Notes under the pieces: model-generated
What the model was told of the DNA's origin: nothing
The model's database searches: none
Seen by the model: the letters and a program-made list of their open reading frames with translations, nothing else
Program-made: the position numbers and the translations under genes
Shown here: positions 8,947 through 18,853 of the stretch, piece by piece
Numbering within the stretch: position 1 is the stretch's first letter
How the letters are laid out: every line of letters begins with the position of its first letter
Assembly (NCBI GenBank): GCA_012862575.1
Contig: BLSF01000053.1
Coordinates: 124,001 to 188,000, forward strand
Length of the DNA stretch: 64,000 nt
Origin: Parietichytrium sp. I65-24A
Taxonomy: Eukaryota; Sar; Bigyra; Thraustochytrida; Thraustochytriidae
Reading direction: 5' to 3'

Positions 8947-9921
8947 ATGACGACCATCACAACGACGTTGAACAAGATGCTGGCGAACCTGTCCAAGCAC
9001 AGACACAGCGAGCTGCAATTTGCGATTCCAACGGAGATCAAAAGCCGTGTGCGATCGGTGGTGTACTTTAAGAACTTGTACTCGGGCAAGATCGCGGAGG
9101 CGACCCATCCAGGAGTGTTTGTTAAGCATCACGAGGATGGATCGTGGAGCAATCCGGTCGCGGTGCACTTCCTGGAAGGCGTGGTCACGTCTTGGGATAC
9201 GTACGGCGAGTTTGACCTCATGTTGCTGATCTGCGACGAGGAGGCCAGCAACATCTTGGAGAACTTGGGACAATGCGGGTTCGACACACGGGGAAGCCAT
9301 CGATGCCACTCTGGGGTCGTCGCATCGGATGAATCGTTTTCAGCAGAAGCCTTGCAAGCGAAGGCTGCGGCGAATCCGCATTATTTGGACAGCACGTTTG
9401 TGTATCACTTTTCGCACGCGGAGATCAAACCTGCGACTCTCTCGAATGTGGTCCTGCAGTTTCGGTACTCGAGCAACCAAAAGTACTACGCATCGCGGAA
9501 TGCTAGCTTGCATAACATTTTGCGAGACGAACAGCTGCACCTGAACAAAGCGCATCAGCAGCAAATCGAGGACATGAAGATCGTCCTTGCTTCACTATTT
9601 CCAAGCCCAACGAAAACCGCCTCAGAGTGCCCACAGGAGCAGGAGCAGGTGATCGCCCAGCCGGTGCTGCTCGCAGAAACGACGAAGGCGGCTTCAGCAC
9701 CGCCGAACTTCTCGATTACCCCAGGTTGGGGCGGAATTCCGGAGCTTCCGAAGGGGAGCATTTTCTCGACGAACAAGAGCTCCACAGGAATGCCCGTACA
9801 TCCGCCTGCGCCAGTCGGAGCGAGTCGCGCTGCGCCTCCTTCTCAGTCTGCTGAACCCGTACTTGAGGATCCGTCCGAAGACACCATCCAGTCCGTCAGC
9901 TCTTTCCAATTCTCCTCTTGA
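8947..9921 (+). CDS. SYLF-domain (Ysc84/SH3YL1-like) protein
   Basis: ATG at 8947 (preceded by GGAAAG), 324 residues, no intron. Residues about 25-190 resemble a SYLF (DUF500) domain: a hydrophobic strand followed by G-V-F-V-K-H-H-E-D-G-S-W-S-N-P, the typical dG.Ws.P turn, then V-T-S-W-D-T-Y-G-E-F-D-L-M-L-L-I, matching the G..xG.q..D.vl.. segment. SYLF domains bind phosphoinositides and actin at endocytic sites. The C-terminal third is a low-complexity Pro/Ser/Ala region without an SH3 domain or zinc finger, unlike yeast Ysc84 or FYVE-SYLF proteins. The fit is divergent; cellular role is inferred from the family. Confidence 0.65.
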   Translation: MTTITTTLNKMLANLSKHRHSELQFAIPTEIKSRVRSVVYFKNLYSGKIAEATHPGVFVKHHEDGSWSNPVAVHFLEGVVTSWDTYGEFDLMLLICDEEASNILENLGQCGFDTRGSHRCHSGVVASDESFSAEALQAKAAANPHYLDSTFVYHFSHAEIKPATLSNVVLQFRYSSNQKYYASRNASLHNILRDEQLHLNKAHQQQIEDMKIVLASLFPSPTKTASECPQEQEQVIAQPVLLAETTKAASAPPNFSITPGWGGIPELPKGSIFSTNKSSTGMPVHPPAPVGASRAAPPSQSAEPVLEDPSEDTIQSVSSFQFSS

Positions 9922-10503
9922 GGCGTCACAGGAACCAGCACATACGATGATACCATAACCTAGCATTTCGTCGGCTTTGCAGCACGAGAAGATGGGCAGC
10001 ACGATCAGCAAAAGTAATGCGGCGCGCGCTGTTGCTCGTGCCACTGCCAACACAAATGATGTATTTTTTCCGAATTCCGTAGAGAGGAGCCAAACTTGAA
10101 ACGCACAAAAGACAGTGCAAATGCGGAGGCAGGCCCTCACCGCCAAGAAGGCAAACGGTGATGATGACCGAGGTTGTCCTTTTCCTTTTATCAATTCGTC
10201 CAAGTCAAGTTTTTTCCGTAGTCATGCCATTCATCCACTCATCCATCCCATCCAGTCCGTTCCTCGTGGCTCTACGCTGAGCTCAAATCCGAAACAAAAC
10301 AATTCAGTTGATCGAATAACCTGGATTCCGACAATTAATAATCTATACATAGCATCAAGCCAAGCCACAAACCCTGGAACAGCGAGACGACGAGGGCCAG
10401 AGCCATGTGCTCCCCGAAGATGCGAAGATGCGAAATGCGCACCATTCCCCAATTCCAGAGCTCCAGTGCCGCAAATTCACGATTCTACAATGTATCTACA
10501 ATG
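9922..10503. other. intergenic, convergent 3' regions
   Basis: Lies between the 3' end of the SYLF gene and the 3' end of the dioxygenase gene. I see no gene or repeat in it. Confidence 0.6.
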
Positions 10504-11337
10504 TTACAACTTCGTGCGGCCCCAAAACTGCTTTTGCACACTGGGGCTGTTTCGCGCATCCGGCTTTGACGTGAAGCACAGCACTGCCACGAGCCTGTCC
10601 TTGTCGCCCTGGACCCTCTCCACCTTGTGCAGCGACCTCTGTCCGCAGAAAATGGCCAACGTCCCCGGCTCGAACTCCATCTTCCTGACTCCGTGGCCCT
10701 GCATCGCCCGCCGCACTCTCTCTCTCTCCCTCTCTAGCTCCTCCGCGTCCAGTTCCTCGCCGGGCCCGGGAACGTTCCTGATCATCGGCGCGTACATGAA
10801 CTCCCCGCCGGCGTCCGCGCTCTGGAGGCACAACGTCACCGTGTACTCGGCCTCGTCAAAGTGCCAGGCGTGCTGCATCCCCGGGCGGAAAACATTAACG
10901 GACACGGCGCCCAGGGGGTCCGCGAGCCTGTACATCTCGCGTCCCACCGCGTCCCCGAGCATACGCGCCAAAGCGTCCCCGCTCGGGCCAAAGTACAGCC
11001 GCCGGAGAGCGCCGTCCGCGCTCAGCTCGTCGCACGCGATGCTGCCGACGGCCGTGTCCCCGAAAGGGAGTGTCGGTGTCCGCGCGGACACTGACACTAA
11101 CTCCGACCGCGTGCGCAGGTACGCGTCGTGGGAGTGCGCGGTCACGTACGCGCCGTCCGCGAGGGTGCGCGCTTCGGACGCGGCCGAGGCCAAAGCGTCC
11201 CCGGTGAGGAAGTTGGCCACCAGCGCGAGGCCGTCCGCGGCCAGGCTGGCGCGTACGCTCTCCGCGGACACGTGCGGCAGGTGTGGGAACGGGGACCGCT
11301 GGGACGATTGGGACGACTGGGACGACTGGGACGCCAT
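10504..11337 (-). CDS. 2-oxoglutarate/Fe(II)-dependent dioxygenase-like protein
   Basis: The reading frame is open far upstream, but the first plausible ATG is at 11337 (MASQSSQSSQ), giving 277 residues. The double-stranded beta-helix signature is complete: His159-x-Asp161 in the stretch HAWHFDEAEYTVTL, the second His237 in SLHKVERV, and Arg248 in GDKDRLVAV, the position that holds the 2-oxoglutarate carboxylate. Upstream are GGEFMYAP and FEPGTLAIF, typical core strands. The family hydroxylates proteins, lipids or small molecules; the substrate cannot be told. A Ser/Gln triplet repeat at the N-terminus comes from a short ACTGGGACG DNA repeat. The region before 11337 is excluded because it contains a (TATG)n microsatellite and no conserved sequence. 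Confidence 0.8.
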   Translation of the reverse strand: MASQSSQSSQSSQRSPFPHLPHVSAESVRASLAADGLALVANFLTGDALASAASEARTLADGAYVTAHSHDAYLRTRSELVSVSARTPTLPFGDTAVGSIACDELSADGALRRLYFGPSGDALARMLGDAVGREMYRLADPLGAVSVNVFRPGMQHAWHFDEAEYTVTLCLQSADAGGEFMYAPMIRNVPGPGEELDAEELERERERVRRAMQGHGVRKMEFEPGTLAIFCGQRSLHKVERVQGDKDRLVAVLCFTSKPDARNSPSVQKQFWGRTKL

Positions 11338-12483
11338 GGCGGGGACCGGCGTGATCGCAAACGAGATGCGGCCGGGGAGATGGGGGACTGGGACGCCTTC
11401 CGCAGCTGTGGGGCGCGCAAAAGAGGGGACGGGTAAGGGTACTCGGGGACCCCACGGTCCGTATGTGTTTGGAGAGGACTTGTGTGTGCTGTGTGTGCGC
11501 TTCTGATCTAAGCTAAGGCGTTGTATGTATGTATGTATGTATGTATGTATGAACTGTCCCAGTGTGGTGTGTATGTACACCTTGTGACGAATTATTGTAA
11601 TGTGAAGAATGTGAAGATACATGAAGATACTGTGGAGCGCAAAGAGTTGCAAGGATGTTGAATTTGGAAACGTGGTGAAGCTTGTGGTCCATTTTGTCTC
11701 TCTTGCTTTTGCACTGGTGCACGAAGAGTGAAAGCCGCCAAAGGATACAGTCGCTGCCAAAGAGCCAAGACAAGTTGAGGCGATCGATTTAAATGGAGGA
11801 ATGATGGAAGTACACAGTGCGATGGCAATGGCAATGGCCATGGCGTTTAATCGTCGTGCAAACCTGAAAGCAGAGCATGTCGTGTAAATTATTGCTTGAG
11901 AAAGAACCCCAACTTCCGATAGGGTTTCCAATCTCCTTCTCTTCTTTTAAAATTAAATTAAAAATGTACCAACTCCGAAGAAAGTGTCCGCCGCTTTTCA
12001 CCTAGTTGATGGGACGGATGAAGGGGATCTTGTTCTTCTGTGACGCAGCGCTCTTGTCAATGTATTGTGCTTGCACACACACACACACACACGCGCGCGC
12101 GCGGAAAGAAAGAGATATCGGAAGACCAAAAGTACTGGCAAGCTCGGATATGAGCCCTCGGTCGAAGAGGCGAAAGAGGTGTGTGAGTGAAAGAAAGTTA
12201 CCGGTACAAACATTGTTTACTGGGGGTGGTGAGGCAGTGGGTCAAGTGACGCGAAAGCTGGCGGAGGAGATGGCGCGGCAGCGAGAGATGGCCGCATCTG
12301 CTCAGTCGGCCCGTATTTATCATAGTCAAATTCATTTCTTTCTTCCTTCGTCTTCACAAAACCTGTCGGTAGGTCAGGAAGTCGGGATCATGGCTCACTG
12401 GCAGATCGGTGGAGCCAAGACTGCGTGAGGCAATCGCTTCTGAACGCAGCCAAAAAGCAGGGCGGTGCTGCGCTCTCGACCAA
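11338..12483. other. intergenic with microsatellites
   Basis: Upstream of the dioxygenase gene and downstream of the TPR gene on the same strand. It contains (GTAT)n at 11522-11551 and an alternating CA/CG tract at about 12073-12101. No gene is recognised; frames here are broken or low-complexity. Confidence 0.5.
11522..11551 (+). repeat. (GTAT)n microsatellite
   Basis: About seven tandem GTAT units, upstream of the dioxygenase start on the opposite strand. Confidence 0.9.
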
Positions 12484-13338
12484 TCACATGGACTTGGTCT
12501 TGTGCGCGCCTTCGGAGTTTGCCCCGAAGAGAAATGACACAAAGTAGTCTGTCATGCGCTTGCAGACGCCTCGGCTGACCAGCTGTTGGTCCCGAGCTGT
12601 CTGAGCCCGCTGAACAGAACTGGACGAAACCTCAACGGAGTCTAACCCTTCTGACGCCAACGACTCGCGAGTCGGGGACGACGGAGATGAGTCTAATTTG
12701 CCTTCCCAGAGTTTCCTAACCGAACGATCCTCCTCCTTGAGTTTGGCGTTGACCTCCGCCAGCGATTTCCTGATGAGCTTGTCCTGCGGCTCTTTCTTCG
12801 CTGCCGTCGCAAGATCGGACCGCGCTTTATCGTACTGTTTGGCCAGCATGTGCGCCTGGCCCCGCCTAAAGTACGCCTTCGCGTTCCCTTCGTCAAACTT
12901 GATCGCCTCAGTACACATCTCCACAGATTTTGCAGGGTTGCCCAATTTCAAATAGCACGCCGCAGCGTTAAGTAGCAGCGGCACCCTCACCTCATCCACC
13001 TGCTTCCTATGCGGGTCCATGAGCTCAAAGTTGTACTGCATCTCGTCAAACTCCGAGTGGAACAGGCCTCTCTCGTAGCATGTCTTCGCACTGGCCCACT
13101 CCCCGATGCGGAACAACTCGTTGCCTTCTTCCTTATACCTGGTGGCAGTTTCCAGCCGCGTTTCAAACATGGGAGATCGCTTTTCCTCGTTCAGCCGGAG
13201 GTGCTCGCCCTCCTCGTCCGTCTCACTGTCCACGCCTTCCTGCTCAAACTTGACGTCATTCACATCCACATCCGCATCCACATCGACCGCGTCTCCAACA
13301 TCTCCCGCATCTCCCGCGGCTGCGTCCGCCCCGCTCAT
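12484..13338 (-). CDS. TPR protein of the FKBP/AIP co-chaperone type, without isomerase domain
   Basis: The only in-frame Met before the conserved part is at 13338 (MSGADAAAGD), giving 284 residues. After an acidic Asp/Ala/Val-rich N-terminus come three TPR motifs: RYKEEGNELFRIGEW, LLLNAAACYLKLGN and EGNAKAYFRRGQAHML. This is the pattern of the Hsp90-binding TPR domain of FKBP-type immunophilins and related co-chaperones, including the NAAACYLKL and KAYFRRGQA residues of the carboxylate-clamp region. No FKBP domain is encoded. The C-terminus is Ser-rich and ends in a short hydrophobic YFVSFLFG stretch. A role as Hsp70/Hsp90 adaptor is inferred. Confidence 0.8.
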   Translation of the reverse strand: MSGADAAAGDAGDVGDAVDVDADVDVNDVKFEQEGVDSETDEEGEHLRLNEEKRSPMFETRLETATRYKEEGNELFRIGEWASAKTCYERGLFHSEFDEMQYNFELMDPHRKQVDEVRVPLLLNAAACYLKLGNPAKSVEMCTEAIKFDEGNAKAYFRRGQAHMLAKQYDKARSDLATAAKKEPQDKLIRKSLAEVNAKLKEEDRSVRKLWEGKLDSSPSSPTRESLASEGLDSVEVSSSSVQRAQTARDQQLVSRGVCKRMTDYFVSFLFGANSEGAHKTKSM

Positions 13339-13814
13339 ATTCACATGCAGATAATTGCCTTTTTTCGCCTTTCTGACCCTGTCACCTCGCACTATCTCCG
13401 AGAAACAACCTTCCAACTCTCGACCGAATGAATCAATGAATGAATGTATGTATGTATGCTGCCGCCTCTTCTCCAATGTATTTTTATGTATTGTTTTGAA
13501 CGCCCGATCTCCAAAGCTCCGCTGCAAGCTGTTCGTGCAGGTCTATGGACGCATAAAAGTATGCCAGACAACAACTTCCGCGAAACAAAGAGTATGGCAA
13601 AGTGTTGGTCCGCTCCCTTGGTTGAGAAGGGTGAAAAAAAAGAATTAAGATAAAGAATCTCGCCGCTCGGCCGTTTCTTCCAAGGTTGGCAACCCAAAAC
13701 TCTTCCACCTGACTAGCGAGGACACTTTGCGATGCCAAATTCGTCCTTACTGTTCGTTCGCGCGCCGAGTAAGAAATAGAGTTGGAAGAAAAGGGATATT
13801 TCTGAGTCAGCAAA

Positions 13815-14062
13815 ATGGAGGGAGCCCAAAAGGACGGAATAAGCAAGAAGCGCTTCCTTACAGAGGAGCGGTGAGCTCGCCCTCGAAAAGACTAGCGCCG
13901 GGGACACTTCAAGAGAGGCTTTGATGTGAGGAGAATGCGTATGCCGCGGGGACACTTTTTGCTTCTCTTCCCCTCAGTAGAAAGCTGAGACTGATTTGTG
14001 GGAAAAGGCTTTGGGAAGTGGAATTGCGAAGACTTAACCTGGGTCTCTTGATTAGCCGATAG
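13815..14062 (+). CDS. possible two-exon microprotein (46 aa)
   Basis: ATG at 13815 in a good context (AAAATGG) starts MEGAQKDGISKKRFLTEER. A donor GTGAGC lies at 13871, and a strong pyrimidine-rich acceptor ends at 13977. Joining exon 1 (13815-13870) and exon 2 (13978-14062) keeps frame and continues RKLRLICGKRLWEVELRRLN to a TAG at 14060. The product is basic and probably helical. No family is recognised. The fit of splice signals and frame supports it, but the length makes chance possible. Confidence 0.33.
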
Positions 14063-14517
14063 ATGTCTTTTTCCTATGTCGTGTCCTAATACTTTAACGT
14101 GAGCTTCATGAACAGTGGCGCGACAAACTATACTTGATTCAGTGAAGATTACTATATTACTTGTTTACCTTATTTGACGTTAAGAGCCACTTTTCGTGAA
14201 GCTTTTGGATATCGTAGACGACATAGGGCCATTAGTCCTTCTAATAGTAATATTTACGCCGTATAGTAATACTCGGGCTTCGGAACAGTAGGTATCCCGG
14301 TTTTGATCGAGATGTCTGTCCGCGGTTTTCCAACTTGGAAACGCCGAACTCTTTTGTGATTGATTGTCAAATTTGACAATGGCACAAGCGACATACTGTT
14401 GAAAGTGAGTCAATGAAATGAATCAATCAAGAAAAGAAGAAAGAAGATAGGGACACATAAAATCGAACGAGAACGGACAATCAGTAGAGAGAGGAATCTA
14501 TCTGTTGCCTTCATAGA

Positions 14518-15161
14518 GTGGCTCCGAACATCAGCTTTCGAAAGAGTTCGGACCGTGCCGCAGACAAATTTAGAAGAGCCACGGGGTTTTACTTCGATAT
14601 GCGCGTAATAGTAAATATACAAGTGCAAGCGAGAACTGGTTTGATTTCCCACGGTTCAATGGACTTGGAACCAAGTCTAGCTAGAAGAGAACTCGTGCAA
14701 ATATCAACCTCAACACTGCACAAGGCTTTACAGGTTCAGCGATGCACAGATACTTCTCACAAGACGAGCTCTACGGCAGATGTTCTTCGCCGCTGGAAAC
14801 GCTGCGCAATCGAGGGTAGTTGACTGGAGTTTTGTACAGCCACGCTTAACAGGGGTGGCACGACTTGTCATGCACATTCTCTGTGCATCGAGACAAATTG
14901 GTGCTAGAGCGCAGGTACACTCTGCTCCCCGAGAACTGGGCAAAGAAGCGACGCATAGATCAAAGCCATCTTTGGAGAGCCACGACGTTGCCCCAAACAT
15001 TTCTCCTGGACATGGCTTCTCTCCGCAGCATGCTGAGCACAGCCGTCGGTACAAGTCCAACTACAACGATTGTACGACTAAATGAATCACAAGAGAAGCT
15101 TTTGAACATTCGACAAAAGAAAAACTTTGATCGATCACGTAACTTCATTCTTGCTCATTAA
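14518..15161 (+). pseudogene. decayed protein-coding region of unknown family
   Basis: A series of stretches in this interval reads like protein, ending in a convincing piece before a TAA at 15159 (for example DKLVLERRYTLLPENWAKK and QTFLLDMASLRSMLSTAVG). They are not joined by one open frame; the region looks interrupted a few times, or split by introns I cannot place. I recognise no family, so the origin is open. Its 3' end overlaps by 17 bp the end of another coding-like piece on the opposite strand. Confidence 0.3.
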
Positions 15162-15409
15162 GCTCTGCGTTCGGAAACAAGAACCGCGAGGACCAAGTCC
15201 TCACAAGGCCCAGCGTCTCGATTCCAGCCTCGTCTCTTTCGCTGTCCATCAACCCCAGAAACAACTGCACATTCATTCTCAGCCAAACTAACCTGCACGC
15301 AATACCATCTCGTGCGGAGCCATGTATTTTCAAATAATGCCTTCATCGGCAACGAAACAAACGACCTCAAAAGCGACCCTTTATCCGGATTTTCTTCGAG
15401 GTCTGTGTT
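15145..15409 (-). CDS. terminal coding piece with possible 28-nt intron
   Basis: Reading down from about 15409, the frame gives LEENPDKGSLLRSFVSLP and KALFENTWLRTRWYCV, then after a 28-nt segment at 15265-15292 a second frame gives LFLGLMDSERDEAGIETL to the TGA at 15145. The 28-nt segment starts GTTAGT, ends CAG and is flanked by direct GTGCAG copies; removing it restores a continuous frame. It could be a tiny intron or a recent insertion. The upstream end is open, so earlier exons may exist. No family is recognised. Confidence 0.35.
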
Positions 15410-15636
15410 CTAAATTCTAGTTTTAAAAAGTACGCAGAGATCATAAAACTACGAGAATTACTGCTACCACTTCTATCGTATATGTTAGATAAAGGATAGT
15501 CCGGTAACGGTCAAATTCCTTCTTGGTGTTGGTTATGTTTACTTTTTGTGAACAGGACGATGATGATGCCTGATTGTCTGCTTGTTGATTGCAAATGTAA
15601 GCAAACCAACTCAGCGCATTGGGCTCGCGAGAAGCC

Positions 15637-15747
15637 ATGCCGCTGGTTCTCAAAAATGGAAGCAAGCTTGACCTGGCTGCGAGCTCGGAGCACATGTACT
15701 ACTTATGCCGCAAAGACAAACTCCTCGAAAGAGAGATTGACGGATGA
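15637..15747 (+). CDS. possible small ORF (36 aa)
   Basis: ATG at 15637 gives MPLVLKNGSKLDLAASSEH and continues to a TGA at 15745. The residue mix and codon use look coding, and the frame is open upstream to an acceptor-like CTCAG at 15612, so this may be the last exon of a gene. It lies 100 bp before the C2 gene on the same strand. Confidence 0.25.
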   Translation: MPLVLKNGSKLDLAASSEHMYYLCRKDKLLEREIDG

Positions 15748-15851
15748 CTGTCTGAAGCCTAATATATCAAGGTGTTCTAATAGCAGAGCCACACGCGAGA
15801 AATACTAACTGAGATCCTCTTGAAGGAAGCGAGGAAAAACAACCTCGTCAG

Positions 15852-17681
15852 ATGGGCCTTCCTGAACAGGCCGCAGGACGTGACCTCAGTCGACCGACGA
15901 TGCGGACCGCGAGAAGAGAGCCGAGGTTCAGCCGGCCAGTGTCCCTCTCCTCGGGATCCGATGATGAGTCTGGGGATGATTACGCTCGGCGCGACGTCAC
16001 AGCGAACAGAAAGAGTTGGGCTGTCCAAGTTCCCCTCGTCGACGACACGATGAGGTGCACGAAGGACGAGTCTAAATTTGCGGACTCGGCGAACATGAGT
16101 GCCAGCGTGATCGGAGCGAGCGGATTCGATGGGCCGGTCATGGGCCAAGTGAAGGTTTCGTTTGTGGAGCCTGGGCCCCAGAAAAACGTCATGTTTCGGA
16201 CGAAGAGAGTAATCTTTGAGACTGAGACGAGCGAGTTATCCCCTTGCCCGCAATGGTCGTCGTCGTTTCAATATGAACTACTTCCACCTGCAGATAACGA
16301 CTGGAACAATCTCGAAGGCGATTTGCTCTTCTCCGTGTACGACAAGAGTGTGGGCGGAGCAAATCGATTTCTTGGCCAAGTCGTGCTGTCTCTGCGAAGC
16401 TTGATCTCAGGAAACCCTCCGCAGAGCGGGTCATTCCAGGGAGCCATGCAGCTCGAGAACCGCAGCGGCATGCCTGTGGCAGGTGAACTTGCCCTGGATG
16501 TTTCCATTCAGCTACCGGATATTGCATGTGAAGAGTCGCTATTCGGGGACGAATCGGAGCACTCGGTTGCATCACCTTTAGCGACTGAACGAAGGTCTCT
16601 GTCCACCATAACTAGCGCTCAGAGTCGCCACAACAAAGCAGCTAGGAAAACTGGTACACGAAGAGATGCGCCACAGACAGACCGAGCAGTCCTTGCATTG
16701 GAACGCAGGTTGCGCAATCGAGAGCTACAGCAAAAGAACATCTCGAAAGAAAATCAAGCGATGAAGAGGAGGATTGAGTCCGCAAGAAGCAAGTCAAGCC
16801 ATCCCAAACCAACAGGGCGCACAAAAACCCAACCGCTTGCTCTTGCAGCTCTGGAGAACACAGCTGCAATCAACAATCGTAGCGAGCTTGCAAAGGTTTC
16901 GGAGAGTTGTAAAAATTTGGAAGACGAGGCAGTCAGTCTGGAAAAAGAAATAGAAAGGCTGAAGAGCGAGGCAGCTCGCGATGAAGTGATTATTAAAAAG
17001 CAAACAGCGCTTATTAACACAGTCAAGGAGGCCACAAAGCCACCCAAAGAGTCGGCGCCGCGACCATCCACAAGATCGAAACGCCTCTCCTCGAGGAATT
17101 CCCAAGAACAAACTGCAGATCTATTGCAATTGAAAAGTAGAGCGGCACGGGAGCTGCAGAGATACGAGGAGGTTGCAGATCAGGTCAGGTCTCTACTCAG
17201 GCGTGAGGCCGTAGCGCGCGAGAATTTGGAAAATAGTTCTAGGCTTTTTAATGGATATGCCAAGGAGCTTGAAACGGTAGAGTCACGGCGCAAGTCAAAA
17301 CTCCAGCAATTGACTGGAGTTGCAGGACAGTCCAGTAGTGTAGAGCAAGACTGGTTTGCTGACGTCGAGCGCGGCAAACACGATGCGCGTATCCGAATTG
17401 CGGTCGCAAAGAGTAGCATTCAAGACCTAGAACTTCAAACAGAAATGGAGAAGCGACTACTGCAGAACCAGGTCACAGAGGTAAACAAACTGCTGCAAGC
17501 TAAGTCCGAAAAACTAGAGCAGAATAGGGCAAAAAATGAGAAGCTTGTGGAAGACCTTGAGGCTGCCAAGTCAGCCTGGTCGCTAGAGCGGCCGGAGCTT
17601 CACCAAGCGCTTGCAAACATTGAATTAGCTCGCACCAAGCTTGCTACCTACCAGCGGTCTACCTCTTCGCGCAAAAAATAA
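15852..17681 (+). CDS. C2-domain and coiled-coil protein
   Basis: ATG at 15852 is the first after an in-frame stop; a second at 15900 is possible (609 or 593 residues). Residues about 95-215 look like a C2 domain: beta-strand stretches QVKVSFVEPG, FRTKRVIFETETSEL, the P-x-W-x-x-x-F-x-Y turn (PQWSSSFQYEL), G-D-L-L-F-S-V-Y-D and F-L-G-Q-V-V-L-S-L. C2 domains bind membranes or partner proteins. From about residue 270 the protein is a long, Arg/Lys/Glu-rich coiled coil. The C2-plus-coil layout occurs in centrosomal and ciliary proteins, but I cannot assign an orthologue. No intron is seen. Confidence 0.8.
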   Translation: MGLPEQAAGRDLSRPTMRTARREPRFSRPVSLSSGSDDESGDDYARRDVTANRKSWAVQVPLVDDTMRCTKDESKFADSANMSASVIGASGFDGPVMGQVKVSFVEPGPQKNVMFRTKRVIFETETSELSPCPQWSSSFQYELLPPADNDWNNLEGDLLFSVYDKSVGGANRFLGQVVLSLRSLISGNPPQSGSFQGAMQLENRSGMPVAGELALDVSIQLPDIACEESLFGDESEHSVASPLATERRSLSTITSAQSRHNKAARKTGTRRDAPQTDRAVLALERRLRNRELQQKNISKENQAMKRRIESARSKSSHPKPTGRTKTQPLALAALENTAAINNRSELAKVSESCKNLEDEAVSLEKEIERLKSEAARDEVIIKKQTALINTVKEATKPPKESAPRPSTRSKRLSSRNSQEQTADLLQLKSRAARELQRYEEVADQVRSLLRREAVARENLENSSRLFNGYAKELETVESRRKSKLQQLTGVAGQSSSVEQDWFADVERGKHDARIRIAVAKSSIQDLELQTEMEKRLLQNQVTEVNKLLQAKSEKLEQNRAKNEKLVEDLEAAKSAWSLERPELHQALANIELARTKLATYQRSTSSRKK

Positions 17682-17863
17682 GATACAACTTTTCGCAATC
17701 ACCATATCTGTCCTAGACGTTCTCAACCGCATTCATTCGCAAGCGATATCCTAAGATCGCACCAAGAACAGGTCTCAGGGAATTCTCTCAAGCTGACATG
17801 TTATAACCTGCGTATGGTGCACAATCCCTTGCGGCGATCAAAACACCAGCCGCTGCAAAACCT

Positions 17864-18154
17864 TCAACTATCTTTCCGGACCTCCTTGCCCATACTCTCC
17901 AAAATGCGCACCATCGGGTGCGCTTCCGTATTCGCCATTCCGGCCAACGCTTTCGCCACCTGCAAACGCATCATTCCCAGCGCGCTTTGCGACATTTCCA
18001 TCCTGCGCACTTTGCCGTCGCTCATTTCCAACTCCAACACCACCAATGGCACCAGTTTCACGCCGCTCCCACCGCTATTGCGCGCCATTCCCCCCACCGA
18101 ATAGCTCGCCCTGCGCACCTGCGCGTGTCCCACGTGGGACGCGTCCGTTCGCAT
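17864..18154 (-). CDS. candidate COMM-domain protein (96 aa)
   Basis: ATG at 18154, TGA at 17864, 96 residues. The segment ASYSVGGMARNS, KLVPLVVLELEMSDGKVRR, then MEMSQSALGMMRLQVAKAL fits the COMM domain pattern: aromatic-x-V-G strand, P-x-V-x-L-x-L-x-x-x-x-G strand, and a final helix. COMMD proteins work in the Commander complex for endosomal cargo recycling. A product this short would be COMM-only, like COMMD6. The frame is open about 40 codons upstream without a Met, so a 5' exon may be missing. The usual Trp of the first strand is replaced by Tyr. The assignment is by resemblance. Confidence 0.42.
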   Translation of the reverse strand: MRTDASHVGHAQVRRASYSVGGMARNSGGSGVKLVPLVVLELEMSDGKVRRMEMSQSALGMMRLQVAKALAGMANTEAHPMVRILESMGKEVRKDS

Positions 18155-18229
18155 TTCAATTCGCCGATGTGAGGACCCCTCAAGTACGAAAACATACGAA
18201 AACAGCCGGTCTCTGAAAGTCCCTTGCGG

Positions 18230-18388
18230 GATTGCGGCTCTGGTTAGTCCGATTCAAAGCATGGGAGTGTCTAAACCAGAGCGCTAAGCGCACAAGAGTC
18301 TCTCTCCGCTTACGAACACCTATCCCTATGCATAGCGCTCTTACCCAGAGCCACAATCACACAGCTTCCCATAACCAGAGCCGCAATC
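18230..18388. repeat. 17-bp perfect inverted repeat with nested copies
   Basis: Arms at 18230-18246 (GATTGCGGCTCTGGTTA) and 18372-18388 are perfect reverse complements, 125 bp apart. A shorter match to the second arm lies at about 18272, and a degenerate copy at about 18341-18360. Together they could form alternative hairpins. It sits between the COMM candidate and the TPI gene. Confidence 0.75.
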
Positions 18389-18691
18389 ATCAACCAAAGA
18401 ACCTTATACTTACTGACCACTCCTACTTACAGCTCTGAAGCTAGAGCTCGCCTACAACGACAGCTAATCAACCGTATTAGCCCGTACTCTACAAACTCCT
18501 TAAACAATACTCCTTACCTAACCAAATACATAATGAAAAGCGGAACAAAACGAACGAAAAGAACATCCAAAAAGGTCGGAAGAAATCTCAAGAAAAAAAC
18601 CAAAAAAAAGAAAAAAAAAAAAGAATCCAACACTGCGCACCTTCGTCAGTGCAAAAGTCAGCGCCACACAACACACAAACACAAACACACA

Positions 18692-18701
18692 CACAGTCAG
18701 T
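18692..18701 (+). promoter_or_regulatory. CACAGTCAGT, near match to the recurrent motif
   Basis: Lies in a CA-rich stretch 152 bp upstream of the TPI start. It differs from CACAGTCAAT at one position. A promoter role is inference only. Confidence 0.25.
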
Positions 18702-18853
18702 GCAAAAGTCATCCCGCGCCACTGAACCACTGCGTGCATAACGGATATATGTCCGAGGAGCCGGCGCAGAGAGAGAGCACAGGCAGTCCGCCGTCGAAGC
18801 GCGCGCGAGAGGAAGAAGAAGTAGGAGGAGGAGAAGAAGGACAAGTAGGCAAG

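Noticed and set aside
18533-18853. 107-residue N-terminal extension of TPI
   Set aside because: In frame, but poly-Lys/His low complexity with no homology; the family start fits ATG 18854.
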